64,000 bases of DNA from Leptospira hartskeerlii (GTDB lineage: Bacteria; Spirochaetota; Leptospiria; Leptospirales; Leptospiraceae). Position numbers and translations under genes: made by a program. The notes under the pieces are model-generated. The model did not search any database. It was given only the letters and a program-made list of their open reading frames with translations, and was not told the DNA's origin. This document shows positions 37,314 through 46,740 of this stretch, in pieces (the first letter of the stretch is position 1; every line of letters starts with the position of its first letter). The stretch lies in the NCBI RefSeq assembly GCF_002811475.1, contig NZ_NPDL01000011.1, positions 62,001 through 126,000 on the forward strand, given 5' to 3'.

Positions 37314-37948
37314 TGTTCGAATAAATTCTCCATTTGGAGCCAATCAATCTGGTTGAACACCGGAAGACATTGGAATGCTTCTTGAGCAAGTTCGTATCTT
37401 CCTTCTCGAATCAATATCTGAGTGAGTTTTTGGGAAAGAGAGATCAGGAATAAAACATCTCCGGATGCATATTCAATCTGATCCTTAGTTAAACTTTGGG
37501 CGCCCCAATCGGAGGACTGATTTTTTTTGTCCAGTGTCTCGTCGAAAAATTCTCTGATAATATCTTTCAGACCATGTCTATCCGTATAAGTGCGGGCAAG
37601 TTTAGATCCGATCTTAGTGCAAAAAACTCCTTTGGTTAAAATCCCAAGTCTGTATCTTAAGAAGAGGGTATCCATACGAGCAAAATGGAAAACTTTGATA
37701 ATATCAGGATTTTCGAATAATTTTTTGAGTCGCGGAGCCTCTGTTTGGTTGGGCAGAATTTGCACCAGGCTCACCCTATTTTTGGAATCGCAGATCTGGA
37801 CCACGCAAAGACGATCTCTTCTTGGATTTAAACCCATCATTTCGCAATCTACTGCCAAATGATCTTCTTCTAAATATTCTTTGAATCTCTCTTCGGAAAG
37901 ATCTCCCGGAAAAAGATCCGGTTTATTGTTCGCGCGGTTAGATGCCAT
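37310..37948 (-). CDS. rnd: RNase D-like 3'-5' exonuclease
   Basis: A 212-residue DEDDy exonuclease. Acidic residues: Asp34 and Glu36 in VDCEMMG, Asp93 in FHFARMD, and Tyr160 with Asp164 in IEYASGD. The HRDC domain of E. coli RNase D is absent, so this is the short form, trimmed to the nuclease core. Likely processes tRNA or other structured RNA 3' ends. It is first in the unit rnd-radA-envelope genes, divergent from the glycosidase gene across a 106-base gap. Confidence 0.82.
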   Translation of the reverse strand: MASNRANNKPDLFPGDLSEERFKEYLEEDHLAVDCEMMGLNPRRDRLCVVQICDSKNRVSLVQILPNQTEAPRLKKLFENPDIIKVFHFARMDTLFLRYRLGILTKGVFCTKIGSKLARTYTDRHGLKDIIREFFDETLDKKNQSSDWGAQSLTKDQIEYASGDVLFLISLSQKLTQILIREGRYELAQEAFQCLPVFNQIDWLQMENLFEH

Positions 37949-38054
37949 AAAGCCAAAATAATCGAATAGGATCTCAGGTCCGCAAGAAAAGTCCGGCCCC
38001 TCAACCGGTTTTTTTCCTTTTCTATCTTTCGAATCAGTAAACCATCGTCCTAGA

Positions 38055-39980
38055 ATGAAAGCAGTTTTGCGAACCCGTATCTATGAAGAAGAACAAAAGT
38101 CTCAGTTTGAGTTCCCTATGGGAAGGACCGAGACCAAGAGTGATTGCGGGAATTATAAGTTTTCCTTTAAATTAGTCAAATCACCCGGCAAATCCACGTA
38201 TGCTCCCATTTTAGAATGGATAGCGGAAAGAAGACCTCCTGCAGGTTTAGAACTTTTGACCCTGGAATGGGAGCTCCCTTCACACGGGATCAAAGAAGGT
38301 AGAATTTTCCGACATGGATACCAATCCTGGAGTCTCTCCGCTTCTGAAAATTTAGAAGATGCGGACATTTCTCCTAAGTTGGGATTTTTACAGTACTCCC
38401 AAGAAAATATTTATTCGGAACATGAAGGGGAAGAAGGTAACTGGATCTCGGAAGCTTATGTTGTTCTTTTACCTAAAAACGAAGATTCAAAATTTTTTGC
38501 AGGAGCTGTTTCCAAAGGAGAAGAAGGAGTTAAGTTTAAAATTCTTACTTCCACTTCTTCCCAGAAAACCACTGAGAATTTTTTCAGCGGAGATATTCGA
38601 GTTGTGTATGATTTTTACCGCTTCGAAGATTTTAAAGGGAATAAACTTCCACTCACTCAGATCCGCGTTTCCAAATTCACAGGTGACGAAGCGATCTTCA
38701 TAAAAAATTATTTTGCCGAACTTGCAAAAAATCTAAAAGTCAAACTTCCAGAAACACAAGTACCGACTGGTTGGTGTTCTTGGTATCATTACTATACCAA
38801 AATTTCGGAAAAGATCATTTTACAAAATTTGAAAGAACTCAGATCCAAAAATTTAGGATTAAAAGTTTTTCAAATAGACGACGGCTACCAGGCAGAGATC
38901 GGAGATTGGTTGGAAACGAATGATCGTTTCCCTGGTGGAATGGGCTTACTTGCAGAAGCGATCCGTTCCGAAAAATTGATGCCTGGGATCTGGCTGGCTC
39001 CATTCTTAGTACGTAAAAAATCCAAATTTTTCCAAAAATTCCCGGAAGCAGTTTTAAAAGACAGAGATGGAAATCCAGTACCAGCACTTTGGAATCCGAA
39101 TTGGGGTGTAGATTATACTTATTGTTTGGATGTGACCCACCCTGCTTCCAAAGAATTTCTAGCAACAGTATTCAAAACCATAGTTAAAGAATACGGATAC
39201 AAATACCTAAAGCTGGACTTCCTATATTCTGCATTGTTACCTGGCTGGACTTACGATCGTAGTCTATCACCTCATACTCGTTATGTGGAAGCTATTAAGT
39301 TCATCCGAAAAGTAGTCGGAAAGGATATATTCATCTTAGGCTGCGGAGCTCCAATGCTTCCTTCTGTCGGACTATTCGATGCGATGCGAATTTCCTGCGA
39401 TGTGGCACCTTTCTGGTATAGAGAAAAATCCAGGATTTTAGTAAAAGATAGAAACGGACTCTGTACTGAAAGAGCGCTGATCAACGATATCACCAGAGCC
39501 TCTATGCATAGAACACTTTGGTTGAATGATCCTGATTGTCTGTTAGTTCGTAAAAAGAAAAACAGTATGACCGAAGCACAAACAAAGATCATGGCAAGTA
39601 TCATGTCTGTCTCTGGAGGAATGTTATTCGTTTCCGACGATCTTTCTCTGGTGAACGATGATCGTTTGGAATTATTACGAAAAAGTTTAGCACTTCAATC
39701 CAAGTGTAGAGGAAAAACCCCTCTTCCAGTTGGACTCGGAACCGAATTTTTCCCGAGCGCTCTATACAATCCATCCGGTTATTTAGGGATTTGGAATCCA
39801 AGCGACGAAAAGAAAGAGATATCGCTCTCCTTATTTTTCCCTTGGGACAAGAAGAATTTGATAGATTATTGGACAGGAAAAAAACCTGACTCTATAGAGA
39901 TAGATTCCCGTAAAAAAATTCTGAAAATTGAAATGGAACCTTGGTCAACAGTGGTCCTATATTCCGGAAAACAAAGTTGA
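38055..39980 (+). CDS. Alpha-galactosidase-like glycoside hydrolase, family GH36
   Basis: A 641-residue protein with an N-terminal beta-sandwich, a TIM barrel and a C-terminal beta domain. Barrel motifs: WCSWYHYY from Trp240; QIDDGYQAEIGDW; the nucleophile Asp388 in KLDF; the likely acid/base Asp449 in RISCDVAPFW. The 61-residue spacing between these is right for GH36. No signal peptide is seen, so it is probably cytoplasmic. Substrate (alpha-galactoside, raffinose-type or other) is open. Leptospira feed mainly on fatty acids, which makes a sugar hydrolase worth noting. The gene is divergent from rnd. Confidence 0.82.
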   Translation: MKAVLRTRIYEEEQKSQFEFPMGRTETKSDCGNYKFSFKLVKSPGKSTYAPILEWIAERRPPAGLELLTLEWELPSHGIKEGRIFRHGYQSWSLSASENLEDADISPKLGFLQYSQENIYSEHEGEEGNWISEAYVVLLPKNEDSKFFAGAVSKGEEGVKFKILTSTSSQKTTENFFSGDIRVVYDFYRFEDFKGNKLPLTQIRVSKFTGDEAIFIKNYFAELAKNLKVKLPETQVPTGWCSWYHYYTKISEKIILQNLKELRSKNLGLKVFQIDDGYQAEIGDWLETNDRFPGGMGLLAEAIRSEKLMPGIWLAPFLVRKKSKFFQKFPEAVLKDRDGNPVPALWNPNWGVDYTYCLDVTHPASKEFLATVFKTIVKEYGYKYLKLDFLYSALLPGWTYDRSLSPHTRYVEAIKFIRKVVGKDIFILGCGAPMLPSVGLFDAMRISCDVAPFWYREKSRILVKDRNGLCTERALINDITRASMHRTLWLNDPDCLLVRKKKNSMTEAQTKIMASIMSVSGGMLFVSDDLSLVNDDRLELLRKSLALQSKCRGKTPLPVGLGTEFFPSALYNPSGYLGIWNPSDEKKEISLSLFFPWDKKNLIDYWTGKKPDSIEIDSRKKILKIEMEPWSTVVLYSGKQS

Positions 39981-40066
39981 CTCTTACTGAATTCAGGGTG
40001 AGAATAGGCGCGAACGTGTCAGAAACTTTCTTCCAAAATTCGGAAGATCCAAGGCGAGGTACATCA

Positions 40067-40528
40067 ATGAAATTTTTTCACAAAATTCTGGGAACAGGTC
40101 TACTTACATTCGGGATACTGCTCTCTCAAAATTGTTTTATAGATTCCATATCAAATTCACTTTCAAAATCTTCGGACTCACTACAAAGCATTTCCAACGC
40201 TGTGGTCTCCGTAGTATCTTCCGTTTCTTCCTCCTCCAAAGACGAGGCTGCTGAGAAAAAAGGATATAAAAGAGATGTGGAAAACCTAACCGCTTTCTAT
40301 CTACAAACTGGATCTACTCGTTCTTCCGAATTTGAATCTGATTTAGCAGAACTCGCTTCTAAAAACGGAGTGATCAACTGGAAAAATTCAGAGAGTACTT
40401 ACGTTTCCATCGGTAGAGGACTCAAAAAAGCGGGCGTTAGTGAAGAAGGTTTTAAAACTTTTGCTGCAAACGTAAATTTCAAACCTGAAATCGCAAAGGC
40501 TCTGGAAAGAGGCTATCTTTCCCTCTAA
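40067..40528 (+). CDS. Small putative lipoprotein
   Basis: Length is 153 residues from ATG 40067 with AGGCGAGGT upstream. The signal peptide MKFFHKILGTGLLTFG ends in a lipobox LLSQNC (Cys23). The next 40 residues are a Ser-rich low-complexity linker, then a small helical domain (YKRDVENLTAFYLQTGS, then SIGRGLKKAGVSEEGFKTFA). I know no family. It is one base from the DUF4105-like gene, so both are probably made together, which hints that one may act on or support the other. Confidence 0.75.
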   Translation: MKFFHKILGTGLLTFGILLSQNCFIDSISNSLSKSSDSLQSISNAVVSVVSSVSSSSKDEAAEKKGYKRDVENLTAFYLQTGSTRSSEFESDLAELASKNGVINWKNSESTYVSIGRGLKKAGVSEEGFKTFAANVNFKPEIAKALERGYLSL

Positions 40529-40529
40529 T

Positions 40530-42383
40530 TTGAGATCAAGCGTGTGCAAGCGGCTCTTTTCCAAGGGTCGCTTACTTCTTCTTTTTTTAATTTTTCCCTT
40601 TTCCACTCTTCATTCCAAAGATAGCTTTTTAGATTTCATCTATGTGGATGCAAATACCGGACAATCCAGCGGCGGACATTCCGCACTTAGATTCGATGAT
40701 ACAGTCATCCATTTCCAATATTATCCTGACGAAATATTCAGAGTAGTCCGCGAATCCTACGAAAGATTTTCCTATTCATATAATACTTATTCTAATCGAA
40801 CGAGTAAGATTGCCCGCATTAAAATTTCCGAAGAAGATTTAGACAAGATCAGGACCGGTTTCGAAAAACTAGCATTAATACAATTCAAACATATTAAAAA
40901 TTTAGGATCTATTAGATCAGATGTGCAATTTCTAAAAGAACTCCAAACACCTGAAAAGAATATTAAAATAAGAACATTCGGTTATTTTAGAAAAGAAGAA
41001 GGAGCCAAACCTTCCTCTTTAAAGGAAGAGCTGGGATCTATCTTAGGCAAAGGCTGGCTTGGAAAACTTAGAACGCAGATCAAAAAAGAATTAAACTCCG
41101 CGTTACTCGAAGGAAAATTTACATTATTCTCCGAGTCACCTACCGTCCAAAACGGAACCTATCCTTTTTATAAGGAGGGAATTTCTTCTTGGTTTCTGCC
41201 CAGATTGGAAAAACTTTCCGTCTTGGAAATCCTAGATTTGGGATATTCCTTGGATCCTGAAACAATCTTTCTTTCCTCCGGAAAATCATTAAATGAAGAA
41301 GAAAAAGCAAAACTGATCTCTCTCAAAGAATCTCTCAAACTTTCTATTATTGAACTGCTCCAAGAAGAAAATTCAACCTGGGGTCATAGCGTACTCGTCA
41401 ATCTTGCAAGATTTTTCGTTTTGGAGAAGAGTATACAAGAGCAGAGACTATACTTCTTAGTTACTTTCCCGGAATCTGTCTCACAGATTACCCCCACCAC
41501 CTGGTCCAAAGACAAAAAAGTAGTCGAGGCAAGTTCAGATCTACTATTGGAAGCTTCTAAAACGTTTAGAGAAGAAAGACTAAACTCGGAAAATCTCACG
41601 GAAGAAAATTATCTCACCTGGGAAGATCTAGAAAATCGAGACTGGGAATTGAGAACAGGATTAAGCAGAGGGATCTCCATCCGAAATACTTTTGATAGAC
41701 TTTCGCCCGATCTTTCGGGCAATTTTGTATTCTCATTTCCGACTCCGGAGCCTGAGATTATCTCGGAAAACTTGCTTCGTTCCGAACAGGAAGAAGTAAA
41801 ATATTATGAGAACTTAAAACGTTTTTATACCTTCAAACTCATTACAAAGAACTGCACCTCAGAGATTTTTGATTCATTGGAATTTATCCTAAATGAGCAG
41901 GAATACCAAAACGTTTTAGGAAAAAGAATAGATCCGCATTCTTCTCTCACTTTTATTCCATTTATTGCTTACGATTCGATTACGGAAAAATGGAAAATAA
42001 AAGAAGAAACCTTAGAACTTTCTCATAGAAAGGCCGCCTTAGAAAAAATCTACGAATCGAATCCAAAATGGAAAACATATCTAAAAGAATCCAATGTTTT
42101 CAGTTCTAGCATCTACCAAACGAATCCGGATGATCATATGTTCGTATTTTTTACGGATGATGTAATTCTGCTCAGACCGATCTATGGGATCGTAAATTTG
42201 GGCTGGGGGATCGGAAATTTTGCTATAGGAATATTCACTAGTCCGTTTGACAAAGGAAGAAGAGCGCAAAACGGATTACAATCCGCGTTCTTCTCCTTGC
42301 CTGAATTAGTATTTTTTAATATTCGAAAAGGTTCCTTTCCAGGTGCAAAACCTCTTCGTTCAGAAAGAAGATCAGAGCCTTAG
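40530..42383 (+). CDS. DUF4105-like exported protein (Lnb/papain-like fold candidate)
   Basis: A 617-residue protein with a signal peptide (LLLLFLIFPFSTLHS). Near the N-terminus SSGGHSALRFDD gives His50, and much later LITKNCTSEIFDSLEF gives Cys442. A GHSALR histidine followed at a distance by an NCT cysteine is the pattern of the DUF4105 family, a permuted papain-like fold that includes Lnb, a lipoprotein N-acyltransferase in Bacteroides. The stretch between them (about 60-420) is unusually long. The start codon is TTG at 40530 or GTG at 40542. The 3' end overlaps the convergent phosphatase gene by 12 bases. Family call is by motif only. Confidence 0.6.
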   Translation: MRSSVCKRLFSKGRLLLLFLIFPFSTLHSKDSFLDFIYVDANTGQSSGGHSALRFDDTVIHFQYYPDEIFRVVRESYERFSYSYNTYSNRTSKIARIKISEEDLDKIRTGFEKLALIQFKHIKNLGSIRSDVQFLKELQTPEKNIKIRTFGYFRKEEGAKPSSLKEELGSILGKGWLGKLRTQIKKELNSALLEGKFTLFSESPTVQNGTYPFYKEGISSWFLPRLEKLSVLEILDLGYSLDPETIFLSSGKSLNEEEKAKLISLKESLKLSIIELLQEENSTWGHSVLVNLARFFVLEKSIQEQRLYFLVTFPESVSQITPTTWSKDKKVVEASSDLLLEASKTFREERLNSENLTEENYLTWEDLENRDWELRTGLSRGISIRNTFDRLSPDLSGNFVFSFPTPEPEIISENLLRSEQEEVKYYENLKRFYTFKLITKNCTSEIFDSLEFILNEQEYQNVLGKRIDPHSSLTFIPFIAYDSITEKWKIKEETLELSHRKAALEKIYESNPKWKTYLKESNVFSSSIYQTNPDDHMFVFFTDDVILLRPIYGIVNLGWGIGNFAIGIFTSPFDKGRRAQNGLQSAFFSLPELVFFNIRKGSFPGAKPLRSERRSEP

Positions 42384-43475
42384 AAGTAAATAACTGGAAT
42401 CGTCCCTGAATTCTCTAGTAGGCAAACTTACCTTACTGAAAGTGTTGATTGCTTCTTGGTAATCTTCTATACTTAAACCTTTTTTTCGGACATCTTCCAG
42501 CTCTTTAAATAGAGGACTGGAAAGACTGTTCAATAGTCCGTCACTGTATAAGAATAAAACATCTCCAGACTCATAAGGGATCTCATGAGACTCGAATTCT
42601 AAAGCGTCCATAATCCCAAGTAGCTGACCCGATTTTTCGTTTAGGAGTTTTTGCCCGGCAGCCTGGTATAAGACAGGAAAAGGATGACCTCCCCTTGCAT
42701 AACAGATTGTCTTTTTTCCCAGATCGATCACCGCAACTGCAGCAGTAAGACTATGAGTCCCTATTTCTTGGGCAAGTTCCAGGTTCATTCTTTTCAGAAC
42801 ATGAGAAGGGTCCTGGTTTTCTTTGTAAGCTTCTCTTGCTATGCTCGTCATGAGAAGTCCGATGAGTCCGGAAGTCACTCCATGATCCTCAATATCTCCG
42901 AGAAGGACCATTACCTTGTTCTCAATTTTAGAAAGTACATAAAAGTCCCCGCTCACGTAAGAAGCCGGGGTATTGTCCACTACTACTTCCAGGGGGGAAA
43001 TTACCGGAACGGAAAGGATCTTTTTCTGGATCTTAGAGGCAAGCCTCAGATCTCGCATGATATTTTCGTCCCTCGCTTCCTTCTCCTTTAGTAAAGTATA
43101 ATAGTCTAATGCTCTTTGGACCGCTATGCGGACCGTTTGGAGGGAGAACGGTTTTAAAAGAAAATCAGATGCTTTATGAGTGAGAGAAGTCACCACATTA
43201 TTGATATCCCTTTCGCCGGTCATCATGATGACTTGGGTGGCGGGATTCAAATTTTTGAAATAAGGTAGGACGTCCAACCCGCTGGTTTTAGGCATGTGGA
43301 TGTCCAGGAAGACGATAGGATTGGTTTCTTTTTCGAAATACTCCTTACCCTTCTCCACTGAATCAAAAAAAGTAGAATTGTAACCTAATTTGGAGAGAAG
43401 AATTTCCAGCGCCTCTCCTACGTCCCGATCGTCGTCTATGATCAGAATTTCAGGTTTAATCGTAATTGATGTCAT
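42372..43475 (-). CDS. Response regulator with PP2C (RsbU/SpoIIE-type) phosphatase output
   Basis: A 367-residue two-domain protein. The receiver domain (about 8-125) has EILIIDDDRDVG, phospho-acceptor Asp58 in VFLDIHMPKTSG, and FLLKPFS with its conserved Lys. A coiled linker follows, then a PP2C domain with ASYVSGDFYVLSKI, LLGDIEDHGVTSGLIG, ARGGHPFPVLY and LFLYSDGLLNS, carrying the acidic metal-binding residues. Such proteins dephosphorylate STAS antagonists in response to a two-component signal; two STAS proteins occur elsewhere in this window. The start follows directly after the stop of the upstream unknown gene. Confidence 0.92.
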   Translation of the reverse strand: MTSITIKPEILIIDDDRDVGEALEILLSKLGYNSTFFDSVEKGKEYFEKETNPIVFLDIHMPKTSGLDVLPYFKNLNPATQVIMMTGERDINNVVTSLTHKASDFLLKPFSLQTVRIAVQRALDYYTLLKEKEARDENIMRDLRLASKIQKKILSVPVISPLEVVVDNTPASYVSGDFYVLSKIENKVMVLLGDIEDHGVTSGLIGLLMTSIAREAYKENQDPSHVLKRMNLELAQEIGTHSLTAAVAVIDLGKKTICYARGGHPFPVLYQAAGQKLLNEKSGQLLGIMDALEFESHEIPYESGDVLFLYSDGLLNSLSSPLFKELEDVRKKGLSIEDYQEAINTFSKVSLPTREFRDDSSYLLLRL

Positions 43476-44291
43476 CTAATCGATCCTAGAAAATTCCCGG
43501 GTCTCGGAAATTCTGGCAACCATAGAATCATACTGTTCGTCGAACAAGGATTTTTCGAGAAACGGATTGGTCGCGGACACCATTTCTCCGTAACTCCAAG
43601 AGTATACTGCAGAGGTCTGACGATCTAAAATTTTTCCGGAATGGATGGCTCCGGAGAGAGATCTCAGATTTTCTTTTTTAAAACATCTGAGTAGTGCCCT
43701 AAATTCTCCTTCTTTTTCAGGAGATAAATATCTGAAATTTTTATGAAATAGCACTGCGTCGTGAAAATATTCGGGAATATTGAAAGCGCCCGCGGCCCCA
43801 ATCTTTCCGGAAAGTAAACGGATAAAAGAAGTGATCTCGTTCATGATATTCAGACCGGGATATTCTTGGCCTTCGAATAACTTTTTCTTTTCTCCTAATT
43901 TCCCAAGTTTTACGTTTTGGCTTAAGAGCCAATCTATATAGATCATCGGAAAAGATTCGTTAATCTTTTTAAAAAGAAAGTCGGAAAATTTTAGTCTCAT
44001 ATGGACCAAGGTTTCGTTCTCTTCGGTTTTGATATAGATCCGATTATCTACTTCCGAAATTCCATGGATCTCTAATTTAGTTTTTTGGAATCCTCTGAAC
44101 TGTAACATTTCGAACATTCCGGATTGTTCCAAAAGTTCCTGCACATCCTTAGTGGAAAATCGATTGAATAGAGTATCTTCTATCCCTAAATGTGTTTTGA
44201 ATTCTCTGTTTACATCGATAAGACCTAATGCCTCTGGATCGATATAACTCTGGCCTGATGCGGATTTATCTGAACCGGAAAATATGCTCAT
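43476..44291 (-). CDS. Uncharacterised cytoplasmic protein
   Basis: A 271-residue soluble protein that I cannot assign. No signal peptide or membrane segment. An N-terminal Ser/Gly-rich tail is followed by a mixed alpha/beta region with KTKLEIHGISEVDNRIYIKT and LVHMRLKFSDFLFKK, then helices including NEITSFIRLLSGKIGAAGAF and a conserved-looking LRCFKKENLRSLSGAIHSGK. It stands 4 bases behind the histone-deacetylase-like gene and abuts the receiver-phosphatase gene, so the three act as one unit. It may be a partner of the phosphatase (inference). Confidence 0.7.
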   Translation of the reverse strand: MSIFSGSDKSASGQSYIDPEALGLIDVNREFKTHLGIEDTLFNRFSTKDVQELLEQSGMFEMLQFRGFQKTKLEIHGISEVDNRIYIKTEENETLVHMRLKFSDFLFKKINESFPMIYIDWLLSQNVKLGKLGEKKKLFEGQEYPGLNIMNEITSFIRLLSGKIGAAGAFNIPEYFHDAVLFHKNFRYLSPEKEGEFRALLRCFKKENLRSLSGAIHSGKILDRQTSAVYSWSYGEMVSATNPFLEKSLFDEQYDSMVARISETREFSRID

Positions 44292-44295
44292 GTAA

Positions 44296-45303
44296 TTAAA
44301 TTAAAGAAGCGAAAACCCTGATCGTATTAAAATGGATACGGACAGTGTCATGGAAATTTCTTGCGTAACCGCCTGCTGGCATAACCACCACAGGGATTTC
44401 CAAAGAATCCGCAAAAGTTTTTACCATTTTATCTCTTGCCTTCAAACCGTCGAAAGTAAGCTTCAGATCCCCCAAAGAATCGTCCTCGAAAGGATCCGCA
44501 CCCGCAAAATAATAGATCAGATCCGGTTTGAATTCTCTTTGGATCTTCTCCAAACCTTCTTGCAAACGAGTAAGATAAGCTTTATCACCTGTCCCTTTAT
44601 CCAAAGGTATATCCAGATTGGACTCCTCTTTTTTAGGATATAAATCTTCTTGGTGCATGGAAAAAGTCCAAACCGAACGATCTCCATGGAAAATTCTAGC
44701 GTTCCCGTTTCCTTGATGAAGATCCAAATCTATAAATAAAACCTTTCTTTCCGGATGTTTTTGCAGATAAAGTTTTGCGGCGATTGCAGCATCGTTCAGA
44801 TAGCAAAATCCTTCTGCGCGATCCGGCATACTATGATGGAAACCTCCACCGATATGATACACGTATTTATAATTTTCGGTCATCTCCGTCGCGAGAATGG
44901 TCCCACCCACTCCTAAACAAAAACTTCTGACCATGGTTTGGTTGAGGGGAAGTTCCGAATACATGGTCCTGTCCGTATATCTCAAATTCATAAAATCGGA
45001 AATAAACTCGGGAGTATGGACTAGGCTTAATTCTTCGGCTCCGACAGGTGCAGGCTGAAGGGCAGGCAAAGAAGAAAGTTTCGGATCTTCCTTGACTTGA
45101 TTGTATATCATTGCGTATTTACGTGCGGGGAATACGTGGGGACCCAGGTCCATATTGTATTCCGGATGATAAACTAAAGCGAGCCGTTCTAACAGTTGGC
45201 GCAATTGGGTGTGCCTTTTTTTTCCCAAGCTTACCCTTCCGTTTCGCCCCGTAAAGAACGAAATAGCATTCTTAAATACGTCCAAATTTTCGGAGGTTCC
45301 CAT
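44296..45303 (-). CDS. Histone deacetylase family amidohydrolase
   Basis: An arginase-fold zinc hydrolase of 335 residues. YHIGGGFHHSMPDRAEGFCY gives the His-His dyad, LFIDLDLHQGNGN the Asp/His zinc ligands, and FAGADPFEDD the second Asp. Bacterial members deacetylate polyamines, acetoin-pathway proteins or acetyl-lysine; which applies is unknown. The ATG at 45303 is only 2 bases from the divergent pyk start and has no ribosome binding site. A TTG at 45228 with GGAAGG six bases upstream is an attractive alternative that removes 25 residues and opens a normal promoter gap. Confidence 0.88.
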   Translation of the reverse strand: MGTSENLDVFKNAISFFTGRNGRVSLGKKRHTQLRQLLERLALVYHPEYNMDLGPHVFPARKYAMIYNQVKEDPKLSSLPALQPAPVGAEELSLVHTPEFISDFMNLRYTDRTMYSELPLNQTMVRSFCLGVGGTILATEMTENYKYVYHIGGGFHHSMPDRAEGFCYLNDAAIAAKLYLQKHPERKVLFIDLDLHQGNGNARIFHGDRSVWTFSMHQEDLYPKKEESNLDIPLDKGTGDKAYLTRLQEGLEKIQREFKPDLIYYFAGADPFEDDSLGDLKLTFDGLKARDKMVKTFADSLEIPVVVMPAGGYARNFHDTVRIHFNTIRVFASLI

Positions 45304-45305
45304 TC

Positions 45306-46730
45306 ATGTTTAGCCCGGAAAAAAAAACCAAAATGGTCTGCACCATCGGTCCTTCTTCCTCAGATGAAAATATTATCACCGCACTTCTCCGAGCCGGAAT
45401 GGACATCGCGAGAATGAATTTCTCTCACGGCACTCACGAAGTTCACAAAAAAGTTTTTGAAACTTTACGAAAATGCGAATCCGAGTCCGGCGTTCCTCTC
45501 GGCATCATGGCGGATCTGCAGGGACCAAAAATCAGAACCGGAAAACTCCGGGTTCCCCAAGTCGAATTAGAAAAGGGAAACAAGATCAGACTTTTACCCG
45601 ACGCGGAATATTTAGGGGACTCCGAGGCGGTCGGCACTACCTACCCTGCCATGATAGAAGATCTTCGTTCGGGAGACAAACTTTTAGTAGATGACGGTAA
45701 ACTCGTACTAGAAGTCGAATCCAAATCAAGCAAAGAAGCCGTTTTAAAAGTTATAATAGGAGGAATTCTAAAAAGCAACAAAGGAATTAATTTACCGGGA
45801 ACTCCTATCTCCGCGCCCGCACTTTCCGAAAAAGATCTACTAGATCTGAAGTTTGCACTAAATTTAGGAGTAGATTACGTCGCATTAAGTTTTGTAAGAC
45901 GCGCCTCGGACTTAGAACTTGCCCGCGAAATGATGAGAGGGACCCAAACCGGACTCATAGCCAAAATAGAGAGGCCGGAAGCAATCCGTAATATAGACGA
46001 AATTTTAGAAGCCGCAGACGGGATCATGATCGCAAGAGGAGACCTGGGAGTAGAAGTGGAAACAGAAAGAGTTCCGGTCTTACAAAAAGAACTCATCTAT
46101 AAAGCAAACAGAGCAGGTAAACCTGTAATCACAGCCACTCAAATGTTGGAATCCATGGTGGACAATCCGAGACCAACCAGAGCGGAAGCGAGCGATGTTG
46201 CAAATGCAGTCATGGACGGAACAGACGCAGTCATGTTGTCCGGCGAATCAGCGAGCGGAAAATATCCTGTGGAATCCGCAGAGATGATGGCAAAGATCCT
46301 AAGAGAAACTGAAAACTTAGATCGTATTTATGAAATTCATTGGAACTTAAAAAAATCCGAATTAGAAATAGAAAGAGCAGCACTCGGTTCCGCCGCAAGA
46401 GAGATCGCACATAGTATCAATGCAAAAGCAATCGTGAATTTTACAAGAAGTGGATATTCTGCTTTGATCACTTCGGAAATGAGACCTAAGGTCCCTATCC
46501 TCTCTTTTACTCCTTACTTGGCCACCGCAAGAAAGATGAAATTATATCGTGGTGTCCAACCTTACGTTATGCCATTTATGGAAACCTTTTTTGATATGAT
46601 CCGCTATATGGAAACAAAACTTCCGGAAGATGGAATGTTAACGCCGGGAGATATAGTAGTCATTCTTTCCGGCGCACCGGGCGGAGAAGCGAAATCCGTG
46701 GACTTTTTACAAATTTATAAAATACGATAG
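45306..46730 (+). CDS. pyk: Pyruvate kinase
   Basis: A 474-residue glycolytic enzyme that makes ATP and pyruvate from phosphoenolpyruvate. MVCTIGPSSSDEN, ARMNFSHGTHEVH, LIAKIERPEAIRN and ITATQMLESMV are the conserved active-site segments; the effector domain is complete. GGAGG precedes the ATG by 9 bases. Its promoter must lie within the divergent deacetylase gene, unless that gene begins at 45228. Confidence 0.97.
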   Translation: MFSPEKKTKMVCTIGPSSSDENIITALLRAGMDIARMNFSHGTHEVHKKVFETLRKCESESGVPLGIMADLQGPKIRTGKLRVPQVELEKGNKIRLLPDAEYLGDSEAVGTTYPAMIEDLRSGDKLLVDDGKLVLEVESKSSKEAVLKVIIGGILKSNKGINLPGTPISAPALSEKDLLDLKFALNLGVDYVALSFVRRASDLELAREMMRGTQTGLIAKIERPEAIRNIDEILEAADGIMIARGDLGVEVETERVPVLQKELIYKANRAGKPVITATQMLESMVDNPRPTRAEASDVANAVMDGTDAVMLSGESASGKYPVESAEMMAKILRETENLDRIYEIHWNLKKSELEIERAALGSAAREIAHSINAKAIVNFTRSGYSALITSEMRPKVPILSFTPYLATARKMKLYRGVQPYVMPFMETFFDMIRYMETKLPEDGMLTPGDIVVILSGAPGGEAKSVDFLQIYKIR

Positions 46731-46740
46731 AGGGACGATC

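Noticed and set aside
41705..41720. GCCCGA-TCTT-TCGGGC hairpin followed by AATTTT inside the DUF4105-like gene
   Set aside because: It lies within an intact reading frame and encodes SPDLSGN; most likely chance, though it could act weakly as a terminator.
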